Assembly (NCBI RefSeq): GCF_902706285.1
Contig: NZ_CACSKD010000001.1
Span: 496,001 to 560,000, forward strand
DNA from: Rhizobium sp. 18055
GTDB lineage: Bacteria; Pseudomonadota; Alphaproteobacteria; Rhizobiales; Rhizobiaceae
Reading direction: 5' to 3'
Length of the DNA stretch: 64,000 bases
Made by a program: the position numbers and the translations under genes. The notes below the pieces were generated by a model. That model did not search any database. It saw nothing but the letters and a program-made list of their open reading frames with translations, and was not told where the DNA came from. Every line of letters begins with the position of its first letter. Within the stretch, counting starts at the first letter, position 1. Positions 18,261 to 27,907 of the stretch are shown here, piece after piece.

Positions 18261-19159
18261 TGATCGCCACCTTCCGAAACTGGGCGCTCGACGAATCCCC
18301 GTCCTCTCGCCAGCAGGCCGCCTGGGGCAACCGCTACCGCATCTGGCTCAACCTGCGCTCCAACCCGCTCGGCATGATCGGCCTGACGATCATCGTCGTG
18401 TTCGTGGCACTGTCGATGCTGGCACCTTTGCTCGCCTCGCATGATCCGGCAACGCAGGAGCTCGCAAACCGCCTGGCTGCACCGAGCGCCGCCCATTGGT
18501 TCGGCACCGACGAGCTTGGGCGCGACATCTATTCCCGCCTGCTTTACGGCGGCCGCGTCACGCTTGGCATGGTCATTGCCGTCGTCGTGCTGGTCGCCCC
18601 GATCGGGCTCGCCATCGGCTGTATCGCCGGCTATTTTGGCGGCATCGTCGATACTATCCTGATGCGCCTGACGGACATCTTCCTGGCCTTCCCGCGCCTT
18701 GTCCTGGCGCTCGCCTTCGTGGCGGCCTTGAAGCCCGGCATCGAGAGCGCCGTACTGGCCATCGCACTCACCGCCTGGCCGCCCTATGCGCGTCTGGCAC
18801 GCGCGGAGACCATGACGGTGCGCGGCAGCGACTTCATCGCCGCCTATCGCCTGACGGGCGGCTCGGCCTGGCGCATCATCTTCCGCCACATCGCGCCGCT
18901 TTGCATGCCCAGCCTGATCGTGCGCGTGACGCTCGACATGAGCTCGATCATCATCACCGCCGCAAGCCTCGGCTTCCTCGGCATGGGCGCACAGCCGCCA
19001 TCCCCGGAATGGGGTGCGATGATCGCCACCGCCAAGCGCTTCATCTTCGAACAATGGTGGGTCGCCACCATTCCGGGCGTTGCGATCTTCCTCGTCTCGC
19101 TGGCCTTCAACTTCCTGGGCGACGCGCTGCGCGACGTTCTCGATCCGAAGGGAGCTTGA
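18260..19159 (+). CDS. Dipeptide-type ABC transporter permease (DppC type)
   Basis: A 299-residue inner-membrane permease. The ATG at 18260 shares its A with the TAA of the upstream gene, and this start is chosen over a longer frame beginning inside that gene. DppC hallmarks are FGTDELGRDIYSRLLYGGR, GSDFIAAYRLTGGSAWRI as the EAA loop and LGFLGMGAQPPSPEWGAM. The cytoplasmic N-terminal tail is followed by the helix MIGLTIIVVFVALSMLAPL. Confidence 0.93.
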   Translation: MIATFRNWALDESPSSRQQAAWGNRYRIWLNLRSNPLGMIGLTIIVVFVALSMLAPLLASHDPATQELANRLAAPSAAHWFGTDELGRDIYSRLLYGGRVTLGMVIAVVVLVAPIGLAIGCIAGYFGGIVDTILMRLTDIFLAFPRLVLALAFVAALKPGIESAVLAIALTAWPPYARLARAETMTVRGSDFIAAYRLTGGSAWRIIFRHIAPLCMPSLIVRVTLDMSSIIITAASLGFLGMGAQPPSPEWGAMIATAKRFIFEQWWVATIPGVAIFLVSLAFNFLGDALRDVLDPKGA

Positions 19160-19163
19160 CGGC

Positions 19164-19987
19164 ATGCTGGTCGAGATCAACAACCTTCATATCGGCTTCG
19201 AGAGCCGCACCGGCTTCGCGCCGGCGGTCAAGGGCGTATCGATGACGCTCGGCACGGAAAAGCTTGGCATCGTCGGCGAAAGCGGCTCGGGCAAGAGCCT
19301 GACAGCACGCGCGCTGATGAAGCTGCTGCCGAAACAGACGCGCATCGAAGCCGACAAGCTCTCCTTCGATGGCATCGACATCTTGAGCGCAACCGAAAAG
19401 CAGATGCGCCAGATCCGTGGCAAGCGGGCCGGCTTCATTCTGCAGGACCCGAAATATTCGCTGAACCCGGTCAAGACGATCGGCAGCCAGGTGGCGGAAT
19501 CCTGGCGCACCCACAAGGGCGGCAGCCGGCGCGAAGCACTCGAAGCCGCAGTCACGCTGCTGGAACAGGTGAAGATCCGCGATCCTCGCAAGGTCGCAGC
19601 ATCCTATCCGCACGAAGTCTCGGGCGGCATGGGCCAGCGCGTCATGATCGCCATGATGCTGGCACCCGATCCGGAGCTGTTGATCGCAGACGAACCGACG
19701 AGCGCGCTCGATGCGACGGTGCAGGCCGAAATCCTGCGCCTGATCGAGGAACTGGTTTCGGAACGCGGCATGGGCCTGCTGCTGATCAGCCACGACCTGC
19801 CATTGGTCTCCCATTTCTGCGACCGCGTCGCGGTGATGTATTCCGGCCGTGTGGTCGAAGAGATCAAGGCATCCGAACTGCTCTCCGCAAAGCATCCCTA
19901 TACGCGCGGGCTGCTGAACTGTATGCCGTCACTGCTCCATCCGAAGGAGCGCCTGCCAGTGCTGACCCGCGACCCGGAGTGGCTGAA

Positions 19988-19991
<4 letters not shown>
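19164..19991 (+). CDS. Dipeptide-type ABC transporter ATP-binding protein (DppD type)
   Basis: A 275-residue ATPase subunit. Walker A is GESGSGKSL, the Q-loop is FILQDPKYSLNP, the signature is VSGGMGQRVMI (a G-M variant of LSGGQ that is usual in DppD proteins) and Walker B is [12 protein letters not shown]. The start at 19164 follows the permease stop by 4 bases. It is somewhat short at the C-terminus compared with many DppD proteins (about 320) and lacks the Cys-rich tail that often binds iron-sulfur. Its stop overlaps the next start (ATGA). Confidence 0.92.
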
Positions 19992-20731
<740 letters not shown>

Positions 20732-20776
20732 GCGGACCCAGGCCCGGTTCCCGCGTTTTTCTTTCGAGGATACAGC

Positions 20777-22285
20777 ATGCAAGATACCGCCGATTGGAAC
20801 GCTGCAGCCGCAGCCGTCAGGACGTTCACCAGTGGCTGGACGGCTGAACAGCCGGGCGGCGCCGTCATTGGCTTCGACGCCCGTGGCATTCGCTTTGCAG
20901 AGGCCGGCGGCGTCGAGAGCCTTGCGACCATGGCACCGTTCTCTGTGCAGACGGTCGTGCGCTATGCCTCCGTCACCAAGCATGCCTTCTGTGCCATGGT
21001 GCTTTCGCATCCCGACGCAATCTCGCTTGGCGATACGCTCGGGCAACATCTTCCCGAGTTGCAGACGCCGATGGCCGATGTCACGGTCGGTCGCGCGCTC
21101 GATATGAGCGGCGGCCTGCCCGATACACGCGAATGCCTGTCGCTGCTCGGTCTGTCGGTCTATACCGAAACCAAGTCCGGCCCGCTTTTCGATTTCCTGG
21201 CCCGGCAGACCCGCCTCAACTACGAGCCGGGAACAGAGGTTTCCTATTCCAACACCGGCTACCGGCTGGTCGAGGAAGCCCTGCAGCGCAAGGGTCTGTT
21301 CTTCCGCGATTTCATCCGCAACACCGGCGCCGGGGCAGACGCAGCATTCGACGCACCTGACATGTGGAACGATGCCGTCGCCGGTCTGGTGCCGGGCTAT
21401 TGGCATGACGGCGAAAAGTGGCAGCTGTCGGCGGCCGGCCTGCATATCTCCGCCTCCGGCAGCATGACCGGCAGCGCCACCAGTCTCGCCAGCTGGCTGC
21501 GTGCGCTGCTCGCCGGCACCGGTGAGCTTGGCGGCATGCTCGCTCGTCTCTCGGCACCGCGTAACCTCGCCGATGGTCGCGAGAGCGGCTACGGTCTCGG
21601 CATGCGCAGAACCATTCTCGGCGGTCGCCACTTCACCGGCCATGGTGGCTCGCATCCGGGCTACAAGACTTACTTCCTTCTCGATCCACAGACCAAGTGC
21701 GGCTTTGTCATCGTTTCCAACCGCGAAGACACCAATGGCAACAAGATCGCGCAGGAGGCAATGGCCGCCTTGCTGGATCTGCCATTGCCCGTCCCGTCAG
21801 CGGCCATAACCGATGGCCTCTACGTTACGGAAACCGGACCTTGGTGGATCGAGGTCAAGGGCTCCACGGTGACCTGGCTCGATGCCGACGACACCGTTTA
21901 CGAAGACGACGGCGTGTTCGTTTCATCGCTGTCGGCCTCGTCTCCGATGCGGCTGAAGATGGATGGATCGGCGATCGTCGGCGAAATAGGCCACCCGGCG
22001 CGACGTCTGCTGCCTGCCGTGGACGACGGCGTTCCCGCCTCGCTCTCGGGGCGCTGGTTTTCGGATGAAGGCGCCTTCTTCGAGGTCGATGGCGATGTCG
22101 TGGTGATGGGTGTCGGCCCTGTCAGGCACCGGATGCCGCTGCGCGCGCTCGGCGCTGGTCGCTTCCTGTTCACGCTGAAGGATGGTCCATGGACGAAGCG
22201 GGTGTGCATGCATCTGCTTGATGCCAACCGGCTGGAGCTGGTTCTGTCCCGCGCCAGAATGATCGAGTATAGCCGCGCCGGTTGA
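20777..22285 (+). CDS. D-aminopeptidase (DAP, serine beta-lactamase fold)
   Basis: A 502-residue enzyme closely resembling the three-domain D-aminopeptidase of Ochrobactrum/Brucella anthropi, which releases N-terminal D-Ala, D-Ser or D-Thr from short peptides. The catalytic SxxK is SVTK at about residues 64-67, the YxN element is YSN at about 156, and the third element is the His-Gly pair in HGGSHPGYK at about 289; these positions almost coincide with those of the characterised enzyme. Two C-terminal beta-barrel domains fill residues about 335 to 500. It directly follows the Dpp-type importer and probably shares its promoter. No signal peptide, so it should be cytoplasmic and act on imported peptides. 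Confidence 0.88.
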   Translation: MQDTADWNAAAAAVRTFTSGWTAEQPGGAVIGFDARGIRFAEAGGVESLATMAPFSVQTVVRYASVTKHAFCAMVLSHPDAISLGDTLGQHLPELQTPMADVTVGRALDMSGGLPDTRECLSLLGLSVYTETKSGPLFDFLARQTRLNYEPGTEVSYSNTGYRLVEEALQRKGLFFRDFIRNTGAGADAAFDAPDMWNDAVAGLVPGYWHDGEKWQLSAAGLHISASGSMTGSATSLASWLRALLAGTGELGGMLARLSAPRNLADGRESGYGLGMRRTILGGRHFTGHGGSHPGYKTYFLLDPQTKCGFVIVSNREDTNGNKIAQEAMAALLDLPLPVPSAAITDGLYVTETGPWWIEVKGSTVTWLDADDTVYEDDGVFVSSLSASSPMRLKMDGSAIVGEIGHPARRLLPAVDDGVPASLSGRWFSDEGAFFEVDGDVVVMGVGPVRHRMPLRALGAGRFLFTLKDGPWTKRVCMHLLDANRLELVLSRARMIEYSRAG

Positions 22286-22354
22286 TTGCATTTTCCCGCC
22301 AAAAAGACCAATTGAGGGCACGGCTCATGCAGCCGGTTGAAATTGGAGCGACTG

Positions 22355-23239
22355 GTGGAAGTCAAATGGCTTGAAGATTTCCTGGCGCTGGCGGGAACGC
22401 TGAACTTCTCGAAAGCGGCCGAGGAACGCCACGTCACGCAATCGGCTTTCAGCCGCAGGATACGGCAGCTGGAAGCCTGGGTCGGCACCAGCCTGATCGA
22501 TCGCGCCACCTATCCGTCGCGGCTGACGGATGCGGGCCACCGCTTCGTGCCCATCGCCGAGCAGACGTTGCAAGGCCTCTATCAGGCACGGCGCAACCTG
22601 CAGCACGAGGAGGGAACGGACGCGCGGACAGTGACGCTGACGGCGCTGCACACCCTGTCGTTCACTTTCTTCCCGAACTGGCTGAACGATCTCAACGCCC
22701 GACTGGGGCCGATCGTTTCTCATCTCAGACCGGATTCAGGCAGCATGGAAGAGAACCTAGACTCGCTGATCAACGGCGATTCCGACTTCCTGCTGACCTA
22801 CCAGAACCTTCATGTGCCGATGCTGCTCGACCCCCAGTTCGAACATCACCGGCTCGGCGCCGAGACCATCGTTGCCGTCACGGCACCGGATGCCGAAGGA
22901 AATCCGCGACACCGGATCGAGCCGGGCTTTGCCCATGTGAGCTATCAGAAGACCTCTTTCTTCGGCCAACTGGTGTCTGGCGCGATGGCGGAGCGCCTGC
23001 CTCCTGACAACCGCGTCCACGTTGGCAGCATGTCGGTCGGCCTGAAGGGCATGGTGATGTCCGGCTGGGGGCTCGCGTGGATACCGGAAAGCCTGGTCGC
23101 GGCGGAATTGGCCGATGGCAGCCTGGTGAGGGCGGCAGGGCCGGACTGGGACATCGAAGTCGAGATCCGGCTCTACCGTTCCAGAGAAAACCGCCGACCG
23201 ATCGTCAAACGCATATGGGACGTGTTGGTCGGCGATTGA
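22355..23239 (+). CDS. LysR-family transcriptional regulator
   Basis: A 294-residue LysR regulator. I choose the GTG at 22355 because GGAG at 22345-22348 gives 6-base spacing and the protein then starts VEVKWLEDFLALA, a normal LysR beginning; a TTG six codons upstream is also in frame. The winged helix covers about residues 1 to 60, with ESHVTQ-like recognition segment ERHVTQSAFSRRIRQLE. The effector domain follows. It sits between the D-aminopeptidase and D-transaminase genes and is the likely controller of the D-peptide island. Confidence 0.9.
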   Translation: MEVKWLEDFLALAGTLNFSKAAEERHVTQSAFSRRIRQLEAWVGTSLIDRATYPSRLTDAGHRFVPIAEQTLQGLYQARRNLQHEEGTDARTVTLTALHTLSFTFFPNWLNDLNARLGPIVSHLRPDSGSMEENLDSLINGDSDFLLTYQNLHVPMLLDPQFEHHRLGAETIVAVTAPDAEGNPRHRIEPGFAHVSYQKTSFFGQLVSGAMAERLPPDNRVHVGSMSVGLKGMVMSGWGLAWIPESLVAAELADGSLVRAAGPDWDIEVEIRLYRSRENRRPIVKRIWDVLVGD

Positions 23240-23244
23240 TTGGT

Positions 23245-24111
23245 TCAGACCGCGGTGCGGCGGGCATTGTCCATGTAGAGCGTGCGCAGGCGCTTGAACA
23301 TCGGCCCCGGTACACCATCGCCGACGGGCTTGCCGTCGATCGCCGTGATCGGCACGATGAAGTTGGACGCGCTCGTCAGGCAGGCTTCGCGGGCAGCCAT
23401 GGCTTCCGCAACGGAAAACGGACGTTCCTCGATCGTCAGGCCCTGTTCGCGGGCAAGGTCCAGAACGGCCAGGCGCGTGCAACCCGGCAGCGTCGCATTG
23501 CCGTTGCCGCGGGTGATGATCTTGTCGTCATGGGTAATGATATAGGCCGTCGATGACGCGCCTTCGGTGATGAAGCCGTCCTCGATCATCCATGCCTCAT
23601 CGCAACCGTCAGCATTGGCGATCCGCTTGGCAATCACCTGCGGCAGCAGGCAGACGCTCTTGATATCGCGGCGCTCCCAGCGCTGATCCGGCACGATCTT
23701 GACCTTGAGGCCCTTTTCGACGGCAGCCACATGTTCCAGCGTCTTGACCTGCGTGAACAGCAGCAGGGTCGGTTCGAGATCGTCCGAATAGAGAAAATTG
23801 CGATCCTCGGCACCGCGGGTATACTGCAGATAGACGACCCCCTCCGTCAGCTTGTTCTCTTCGACCAGCCGCTTTTCGATCGCCACGATCTCGTCGGTGG
23901 TGACAGGCAGCCGTCCACCGATCTCGCCGACGCTGCGCTCCAGGCGCGCCATATGCAGAGGACTGTCGATCAGCTTGCCGTCCAACACGGCTGTCACTTC
24001 GTAGATCCCGTCTCCGAACAGGAAACCACGATCGAAGATCGAGATATGCGCTTCATTCTCAGGAAGGAACGCGCCGTTCAGATAGACGGTGCGGGTGGTC
24101 TGGCTCGGCAT
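23245..24111 (-). CDS. dat: D-amino-acid transaminase (class IV, PLP-dependent)
   Basis: A 288-residue fold-type IV aminotransferase that interconverts D-amino acids and 2-oxo acids. The ATG at 24111 has GGAG 5 bases upstream; the longer frame from 24129 is less likely. Family marks are YLNGAFLPENEAHISIFDRGFLFGD split over the N-terminus, the PLP lysine at about residue 151 in RRDIKSVCLLP, and the phosphate-cup region EGASSTAYII. Compared with branched-chain and aminodeoxychorismate members, the short N-terminus and DIKSVCLLPQVIAK follow Bacillus D-alanine transaminase. It is encoded convergently with the LysR gene and downstream of the DmpA-type peptidase. Confidence 0.86.
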   Translation of the reverse strand: MPSQTTRTVYLNGAFLPENEAHISIFDRGFLFGDGIYEVTAVLDGKLIDSPLHMARLERSVGEIGGRLPVTTDEIVAIEKRLVEENKLTEGVVYLQYTRGAEDRNFLYSDDLEPTLLLFTQVKTLEHVAAVEKGLKVKIVPDQRWERRDIKSVCLLPQVIAKRIANADGCDEAWMIEDGFITEGASSTAYIITHDDKIITRGNGNATLPGCTRLAVLDLAREQGLTIEERPFSVAEAMAAREACLTSASNFIVPITAIDGKPVGDGVPGPMFKRLRTLYMDNARRTAV

Positions 24112-24140
24112 GGGAACTCCGTCATGCATAGTGAAAAGTG

Positions 24141-25190
24141 TCAGCGACGCCTGATGGTATCGAGAGAAATCGCCTCGAAGGTCGATCTCTTGTCCGTGCC
24201 GGCATTGTAGCCATGCGTTGTCGTCGCCATGGTGAGGGAATTGATGATGGCCTCCTCGGTCGCCTCGATCACCGCTTCGAACAGCGGCGAGACGGCATCG
24301 TTGGAAAGGACCGGATATTCGGCAATCGCCTTGCGGCGGGCCGGTGTGCGGCGAACCGCCTCGGCCGTCGAAAAAGCCAGCGCGTAGTCACCCGAGCCAT
24401 TGGAAAGGGCGGCACCCGTGCGGGCGAGACCGCCGAAGCAGCGCTCCGCCAGGCGTTTCAGATTGCGCGAACAAAGTGGTGCGTCAGTGGCAACCACCAT
24501 GACGATCGAGCCATCCCTGTCGTGGACATCGTTTGGCCTGTAGGCCTGGCCCGCAATCGTCAGCGTGCCACCGTAGTTCGACTGGACCAGCACGCCAAGC
24601 GTATACGTCTTCGACGCAACCGAAACCCGGCGCGAACTGCTGCCCATACCACCCTTCAGTCCGAAGGCCACCGTGCCGGTTCCCGCTCCGACCGCGCCCT
24701 CTTCGACCGGTCCGGTCTCAGCGGCAGCCAGGGCCGTCAGCATCTCTTCAACGGTCGGCCGTGGAGCGCGAATATCGTTCAGCCGGGAATCATTGGTCTC
24801 GCCGACGACAGCGTTGAGCGATACGACGCGCTCATTGCCCGGCTGGGCAAGCGTGAAGTGGTTGATCGCCTCGATAGCGCGTCCGACGGCCAGCGTGTTG
24901 GTCAGGATGATCGGCGTTTCCGTTTCGCCAAGCTCGGCTATCTGGGTGCTACCTGCGAACTTGCCGAAACCGTTGAAGACAGCGAGTGCTGCAGGCACCT
25001 TGTCCTGAAACAGATTGCCGCCATGCGGCAGGATGGCTGTGACGCCGGTACGGGTGCGCTCGCCTTCGTGGCAGGTCACATGCCCGACGCATACACCCGC
25101 GACGTCGGTGATCGCATTCGAGGGTCCGGTCTCAAACCGCCCCGGCGCGATACCAAGTGCGCGCAGCCTCATACGTGTGTCGTCTGTCAT
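24141..25190 (-). CDS. DmpA-type P1 aminopeptidase (self-cleaving N-terminal nucleophile fold)
   Basis: A 349-residue precursor of the DmpA (L-aminopeptidase D-Ala-esterase/amidase) family. The expected self-cleavage site is visible at Gly227-Ser228 in RDGSIVMVVATDAPL, where the serine becomes the new N-terminal nucleophile of the beta chain. Other family blocks are GVTAILPHGGNLFQDKVPAA, FNGFGKFAGSTQI, LTNTLAVGRA and GNGSGD-like SNGSGDYALAF. The ATG at 25190 is chosen over an in-frame TTG at 25199. It precedes the D-transaminase gene by 29 bases on the same strand. With the unrelated D-aminopeptidase at 20777 it gives the island two routes to free D-residues. Confidence 0.9.
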   Translation of the reverse strand: MTDDTRMRLRALGIAPGRFETGPSNAITDVAGVCVGHVTCHEGERTRTGVTAILPHGGNLFQDKVPAALAVFNGFGKFAGSTQIAELGETETPIILTNTLAVGRAIEAINHFTLAQPGNERVVSLNAVVGETNDSRLNDIRAPRPTVEEMLTALAAAETGPVEEGAVGAGTGTVAFGLKGGMGSSSRRVSVASKTYTLGVLVQSNYGGTLTIAGQAYRPNDVHDRDGSIVMVVATDAPLCSRNLKRLAERCFGGLARTGAALSNGSGDYALAFSTAEAVRRTPARRKAIAEYPVLSNDAVSPLFEAVIEATEEAIINSLTMATTTHGYNAGTDKRSTFEAISLDTIRRR

Positions 25191-25859
25191 GCCGATCAAG
25201 CCCCGGAAGCAATGACGACATGTTACTTGCTGATGCCGGGCAACGGCACAACAAAAACGGAATAGTTTCAGACCTGTCTTGCAATGGGCGCTTGGTCACC
25301 CGGCCCAAAAGTGGCCAATGACCGCTACCGCTGATCTGGGCATTAGGCAAAAGCGCGGGGCATTGCCTCTGAACAGTCTTTGCCCGACCCCAATCGGACC
25401 GCAGCATACCAGCAAACTATTGGAGGAACCGAAGAGCAGGCAGTGGGGTCGCATATGGCGACACCCACTGCCGTCAGAATGCCCTGGGAGGGTCATTTAC
25501 CAGACAAACTTCACATAACATGATTTTTTTGTAAAGCACTTCGCGGTGGTCGATGTCGAATTATTCCATTGGACAGCCAGTTAGACTCCCCATCTAACTC
25601 TTCCGCCTCGCCCAGCCCCGCCAGAACAATGCAGCATCACCATACCTTCAGAATTCGTGAAGATTGATCGAGCGCACCGAAGGCATCTGCGAACGCGATA
25701 CCACTGGATCTACCCGCGGAGCCTGGGTTTCTTTGCCGCCGATCAATGTAATTGGTGGCCGAGATCATGCCGGGCTGACCTTGATCGGGGCTCAATGGCG
25801 AACTGGCCTTGCCGTCGGCAACCCGCGACGCCTTGTGAGGGCATTGCGATTTTCCATCT
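25191..25859. other. Intergenic region between dmpA-type and dmeF-like genes
   Basis: About 670 bases without a convincing gene. It must hold the leftward promoter for the peptidase-transaminase pair and the rightward promoter for the efflux gene. Short open frames exist but have no recognisable protein and no ribosome-binding site. It is more AT-rich around 25500-25650 and contains one clear hairpin, listed separately. Confidence 0.5.
25441..25470. repeat. Hairpin-forming inverted repeat
   Basis: CAGTGGG-GTCGC pairs with GCGAC-A-CCCACTG around an ATATG loop, giving about 12 pairs with one bulged base. It is not followed by a T run within 20 bases; a T tract occurs at 25523-25529. It could be part of a small RNA or a relic terminator. 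No gene is adjacent. Confidence 0.4.
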
Positions 25860-25879
25860 TATAGTATACCCCCCTATAT
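25860..25879. promoter_or_regulatory. RcnR/CsoR-family operator upstream of dmeF
   Basis: The sequence has a six-C tract flanked by AT-rich inverted arms: core TATACCCCCCTATA with outer TATAG on the left. This is the architecture of the operators bound by RcnR, FrmR and related CsoR-fold repressors. It ends 33 bases before the chosen start of the efflux gene, and an RcnR-type repressor is encoded just downstream at 26948, so autogenous metal-responsive control is expected. Confidence 0.85.
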
Positions 25880-25912
25880 TAATCCTACATGTACCAAGAC
25901 GGAGCGGCTGAA

Positions 25913-26908
25913 ATGGGCGCACACCACCATGATGGCGACGGACACCGTCATGATCATGACGACCACGGCAGCCACACCCGCCGCGTCTTGAACGCGAAAC
26001 ATCACCATGTCTTCCTCGGCGACGATCACGACAGGAACGCACGCCGAACCTGGACGGTGATCGCCATCACCGCCTCGATGATGGTCGTGGAGATTGTGGC
26101 AGGAAACATCTTTGGATCGATGGCGCTCGTCGCCGATGGCTGGCATATGTCGACGCATGCTGCCGCGATGCTGATCACGGCACTCGCCTATCTCTATGCC
26201 CGCAAACACGCGAAAAATAGCAGGTTTTCATTCGGCACCGGCAAGCTCGGCGATCTGGCAGGTTTTGCCAGTGCCATCGTCCTGGCAATCGTTGCTGTTC
26301 TCATCGGCTGGGAGAGCGTCCTGCGGCTCCGATCGCCGATCCCGATCGACTTCGAGCAGGCGATCTTCGTCGCGGTCCTCGGCCTCATCGTCAATCTCGT
26401 CTGTGCCTGGCTGCTGAAGGATGACCATTCGCACCATGGCCATGGGCACGATCACCACGACCATCATGGCGGACACGAAGGCAGCGACAACAATCTTCGT
26501 GCCGCCTATATCCACGTGATGGCTGATGCCCTGACATCGGTTCTGGCGATCATCGCGCTTCTGGCAGGCAGTCTCTACGGCTTGTCGGTCCTTGACCCAC
26601 TGATGGGGATCGTCGGCGCATTGGTCATTGCGAAATGGTCATGGAATCTGGCGCGCGACGCCGGCGGCGTCCTGCTCGACTATGTTCCGGAACACGAGGA
26701 CCTGCCCGAAGAAATCCGCGAGATCATCGTCGCCGAAGGTGCCGAAATCCAGGACCTGCATGTCTGGCAGCTCGGACCCGGCCATCACGGCGCGATCGTT
26801 TCGATCACCGCCGACACCCCGAAAGCGCCGTCCTACTACCGCGAAAAGCTGGCGGCTATCCACGATCTCTCCCATGTCACGGTTGAGGTCGAAGCCAAAG
26901 CGGCCTAG
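25913..26908 (+). CDS. dmeF: DmeF-like Co2+/Ni2+ cation diffusion facilitator
   Basis: A 331-residue CDF exporter that moves divalent metal out of the cytoplasm in exchange for protons. The ATG at 25913 has GGAG 8 bases upstream; an ATG 8 codons earlier has none. The N-terminus (HHHDGDGHRHDHDDHG) and the loop after helix 4 (HSHHGHGHDHHDHHGGH) are His-rich. Helix 2 carries DGWHMSTHAAAM, a motif typical of DmeF proteins rather than of zinc carriers, and helix 5 has HVMADALTS. Six hydrophobic helices precede a C-terminal cytoplasmic domain. The operator and adjacent RcnR-type gene support a Co/Ni role. Confidence 0.88.
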   Translation: MGAHHHDGDGHRHDHDDHGSHTRRVLNAKHHHVFLGDDHDRNARRTWTVIAITASMMVVEIVAGNIFGSMALVADGWHMSTHAAAMLITALAYLYARKHAKNSRFSFGTGKLGDLAGFASAIVLAIVAVLIGWESVLRLRSPIPIDFEQAIFVAVLGLIVNLVCAWLLKDDHSHHGHGHDHHDHHGGHEGSDNNLRAAYIHVMADALTSVLAIIALLAGSLYGLSVLDPLMGIVGALVIAKWSWNLARDAGGVLLDYVPEHEDLPEEIREIIVAEGAEIQDLHVWQLGPGHHGAIVSITADTPKAPSYYREKLAAIHDLSHVTVEVEAKAA

Positions 26909-26947
26909 CAAGGCCACGCAATCAGCCACGTCCGCAGGAGTTTTTCA

Positions 26948-27223
26948 TTGTCCCATACCAGCCGCGAGAAGACGAAGCTTCTGAACCGTGTTCGTCGGAT
27001 CAAGGGGCAGATGGAGGCGGTGGAGCGGCTGCTGGAGGAAGACAGGGGTTGTACCGAGGTGCTCCAGCTTGTTGCGGGTATCAGAGGAGCCATCAATGGC
27101 TTGATGGGTGAGATCATCGAAGATCACATCCGCCATCATGTCGCAGATGGCGTGCTATCCCAACCGGAGCGCGACGATGGTGCGCTGGAGCTGATCGACG
27201 TGGTACGCACCTACCTGAAATGA
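26948..27223 (+). CDS. RcnR/DmeR-type metal-sensing repressor
   Basis: A 91-residue all-helical CsoR/RcnR-fold repressor. The nickel/cobalt ligands of E. coli RcnR are all conserved at the same positions: His3, Cys35, His60 and His64. It starts with a TTG codon, with AGGAG at 26936-26940 at normal spacing, and the resulting N-terminus MSHTSREK aligns with RcnR, which needs His3. It lies 39 bases after the efflux gene, in the order exporter then repressor. It should release the operator at 25860 when Co or Ni binds. Confidence 0.9.
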   Translation: MSHTSREKTKLLNRVRRIKGQMEAVERLLEEDRGCTEVLQLVAGIRGAINGLMGEIIEDHIRHHVADGVLSQPERDDGALELIDVVRTYLK

Positions 27224-27281
27224 GAGCTGATGCCCGACGAGGATCGTCCGCTCAGAGTCACGGCCGCGCAAGGATGTCCCC

Positions 27282-27611
27282 ATGAAACTCGAAACGCCCT
27301 GCACGGATGTGTGCAGTTTCGATCCGCGCAAAAAGTGGTGCTTGGGCTGCGGTCGCACAACCGACGAAATAAAGTCCTGGCGCAAGTTGACCCCATTTCG
27401 CCGCCAAGCGCTGTCCAACGAACTGAAGCGTCGCATGAAATGGATCGAACAGAACGGCAAGCCTGAGGCAGGCTGGCTCCGAAGCTCAACCTGCCAAGTG
27501 CTGCCAAGTGCCGCAAGCCGCCAGATCAGCGGCCCACGGAGCCTTGATGCAAACAGGGCTTCAGGCAACGACTGCTACAGTGGAAACTCGTTGGCGAGCG
27601 TGACGTGGTGA
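27282..27611 (+). CDS. DUF1289 family small Cys-rich protein
   Basis: A 109-residue protein whose first 55 residues match the DUF1289 pattern: PCTDVCSFDPRKKWCLGCGR, then TDEIKSWRKLTP and a basic helix. The four cysteines (C-x4-C style pair then CxxC) suggest a metal or iron-sulfur site. The stretch after about residue 60 is not family-like, and the gene overlaps the 3' end of the opposite-strand gene by 37 bases. It follows the DmeR-like gene by 58 bases. Function unknown. Confidence 0.75.
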   Translation: MKLETPCTDVCSFDPRKKWCLGCGRTTDEIKSWRKLTPFRRQALSNELKRRMKWIEQNGKPEAGWLRSSTCQVLPSAASRQISGPRSLDANRASGNDCYSGNSLASVTW

Positions 27612-27907
27612 TGGATGCGTCCCTCGAAGAACCGGGACAGGACTTCATCGGTCGCAGCGCGGGCGCGGGTGCGCGCCGGACTTGCAAGCGCCGCATCGAC
27701 AGCAGCGATATCCGGGTAGTTGACTGCGAGCACCATCGGGATTTCAGGAGCGCCGTCGTCGCGCGCTTCGGCAAAGGAAACGCGGACATCGAGCGCGCCT
27801 GGGAATTCCTTCCAGCGCGGCAGGATGATTTCCATGACAGCAGCCCGGAAGGCCTCCGTCTGGCCGTCCTTTACCTTGCCTTCGAACAGTGCGTAACGGG
27901 TAATCAC
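27575..27907 (-). CDS. Small dimeric alpha/beta-barrel-like protein (EthD/ABM type)
   Basis: A 110-residue protein with start GTG at 27907, overlapping the stop of the upstream dehydrogenase gene as GTGA, which supports this start. It opens VITRYALFEGKVKDGQTEAFRAAVMEIILP, a ferredoxin-like alpha/beta pattern, and ends with FFEGRIHHHVTLANEF. Such proteins are often found with dehydrogenases for sugar acids or aromatic compounds and are thought to be small lyases, isomerases or monooxygenases. It is the last gene of the 29587-27575 operon. Assignment to a particular subfamily is uncertain. Confidence 0.65.
   Translation of the reverse strand: MITRYALFEGKVKDGQTEAFRAAVMEIILPRWKEFPGALDVRVSFAEARDDGAPEIPMVLAVNYPDIAAVDAALASPARTRARAATDEVLSRFFEGRIHHHVTLANEFPL

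Noticed and set aside
24533..24817. Plus-strand frames inside the DmpA-type gene
   Set aside because: Shadow frames of a well-supported minus-strand gene.
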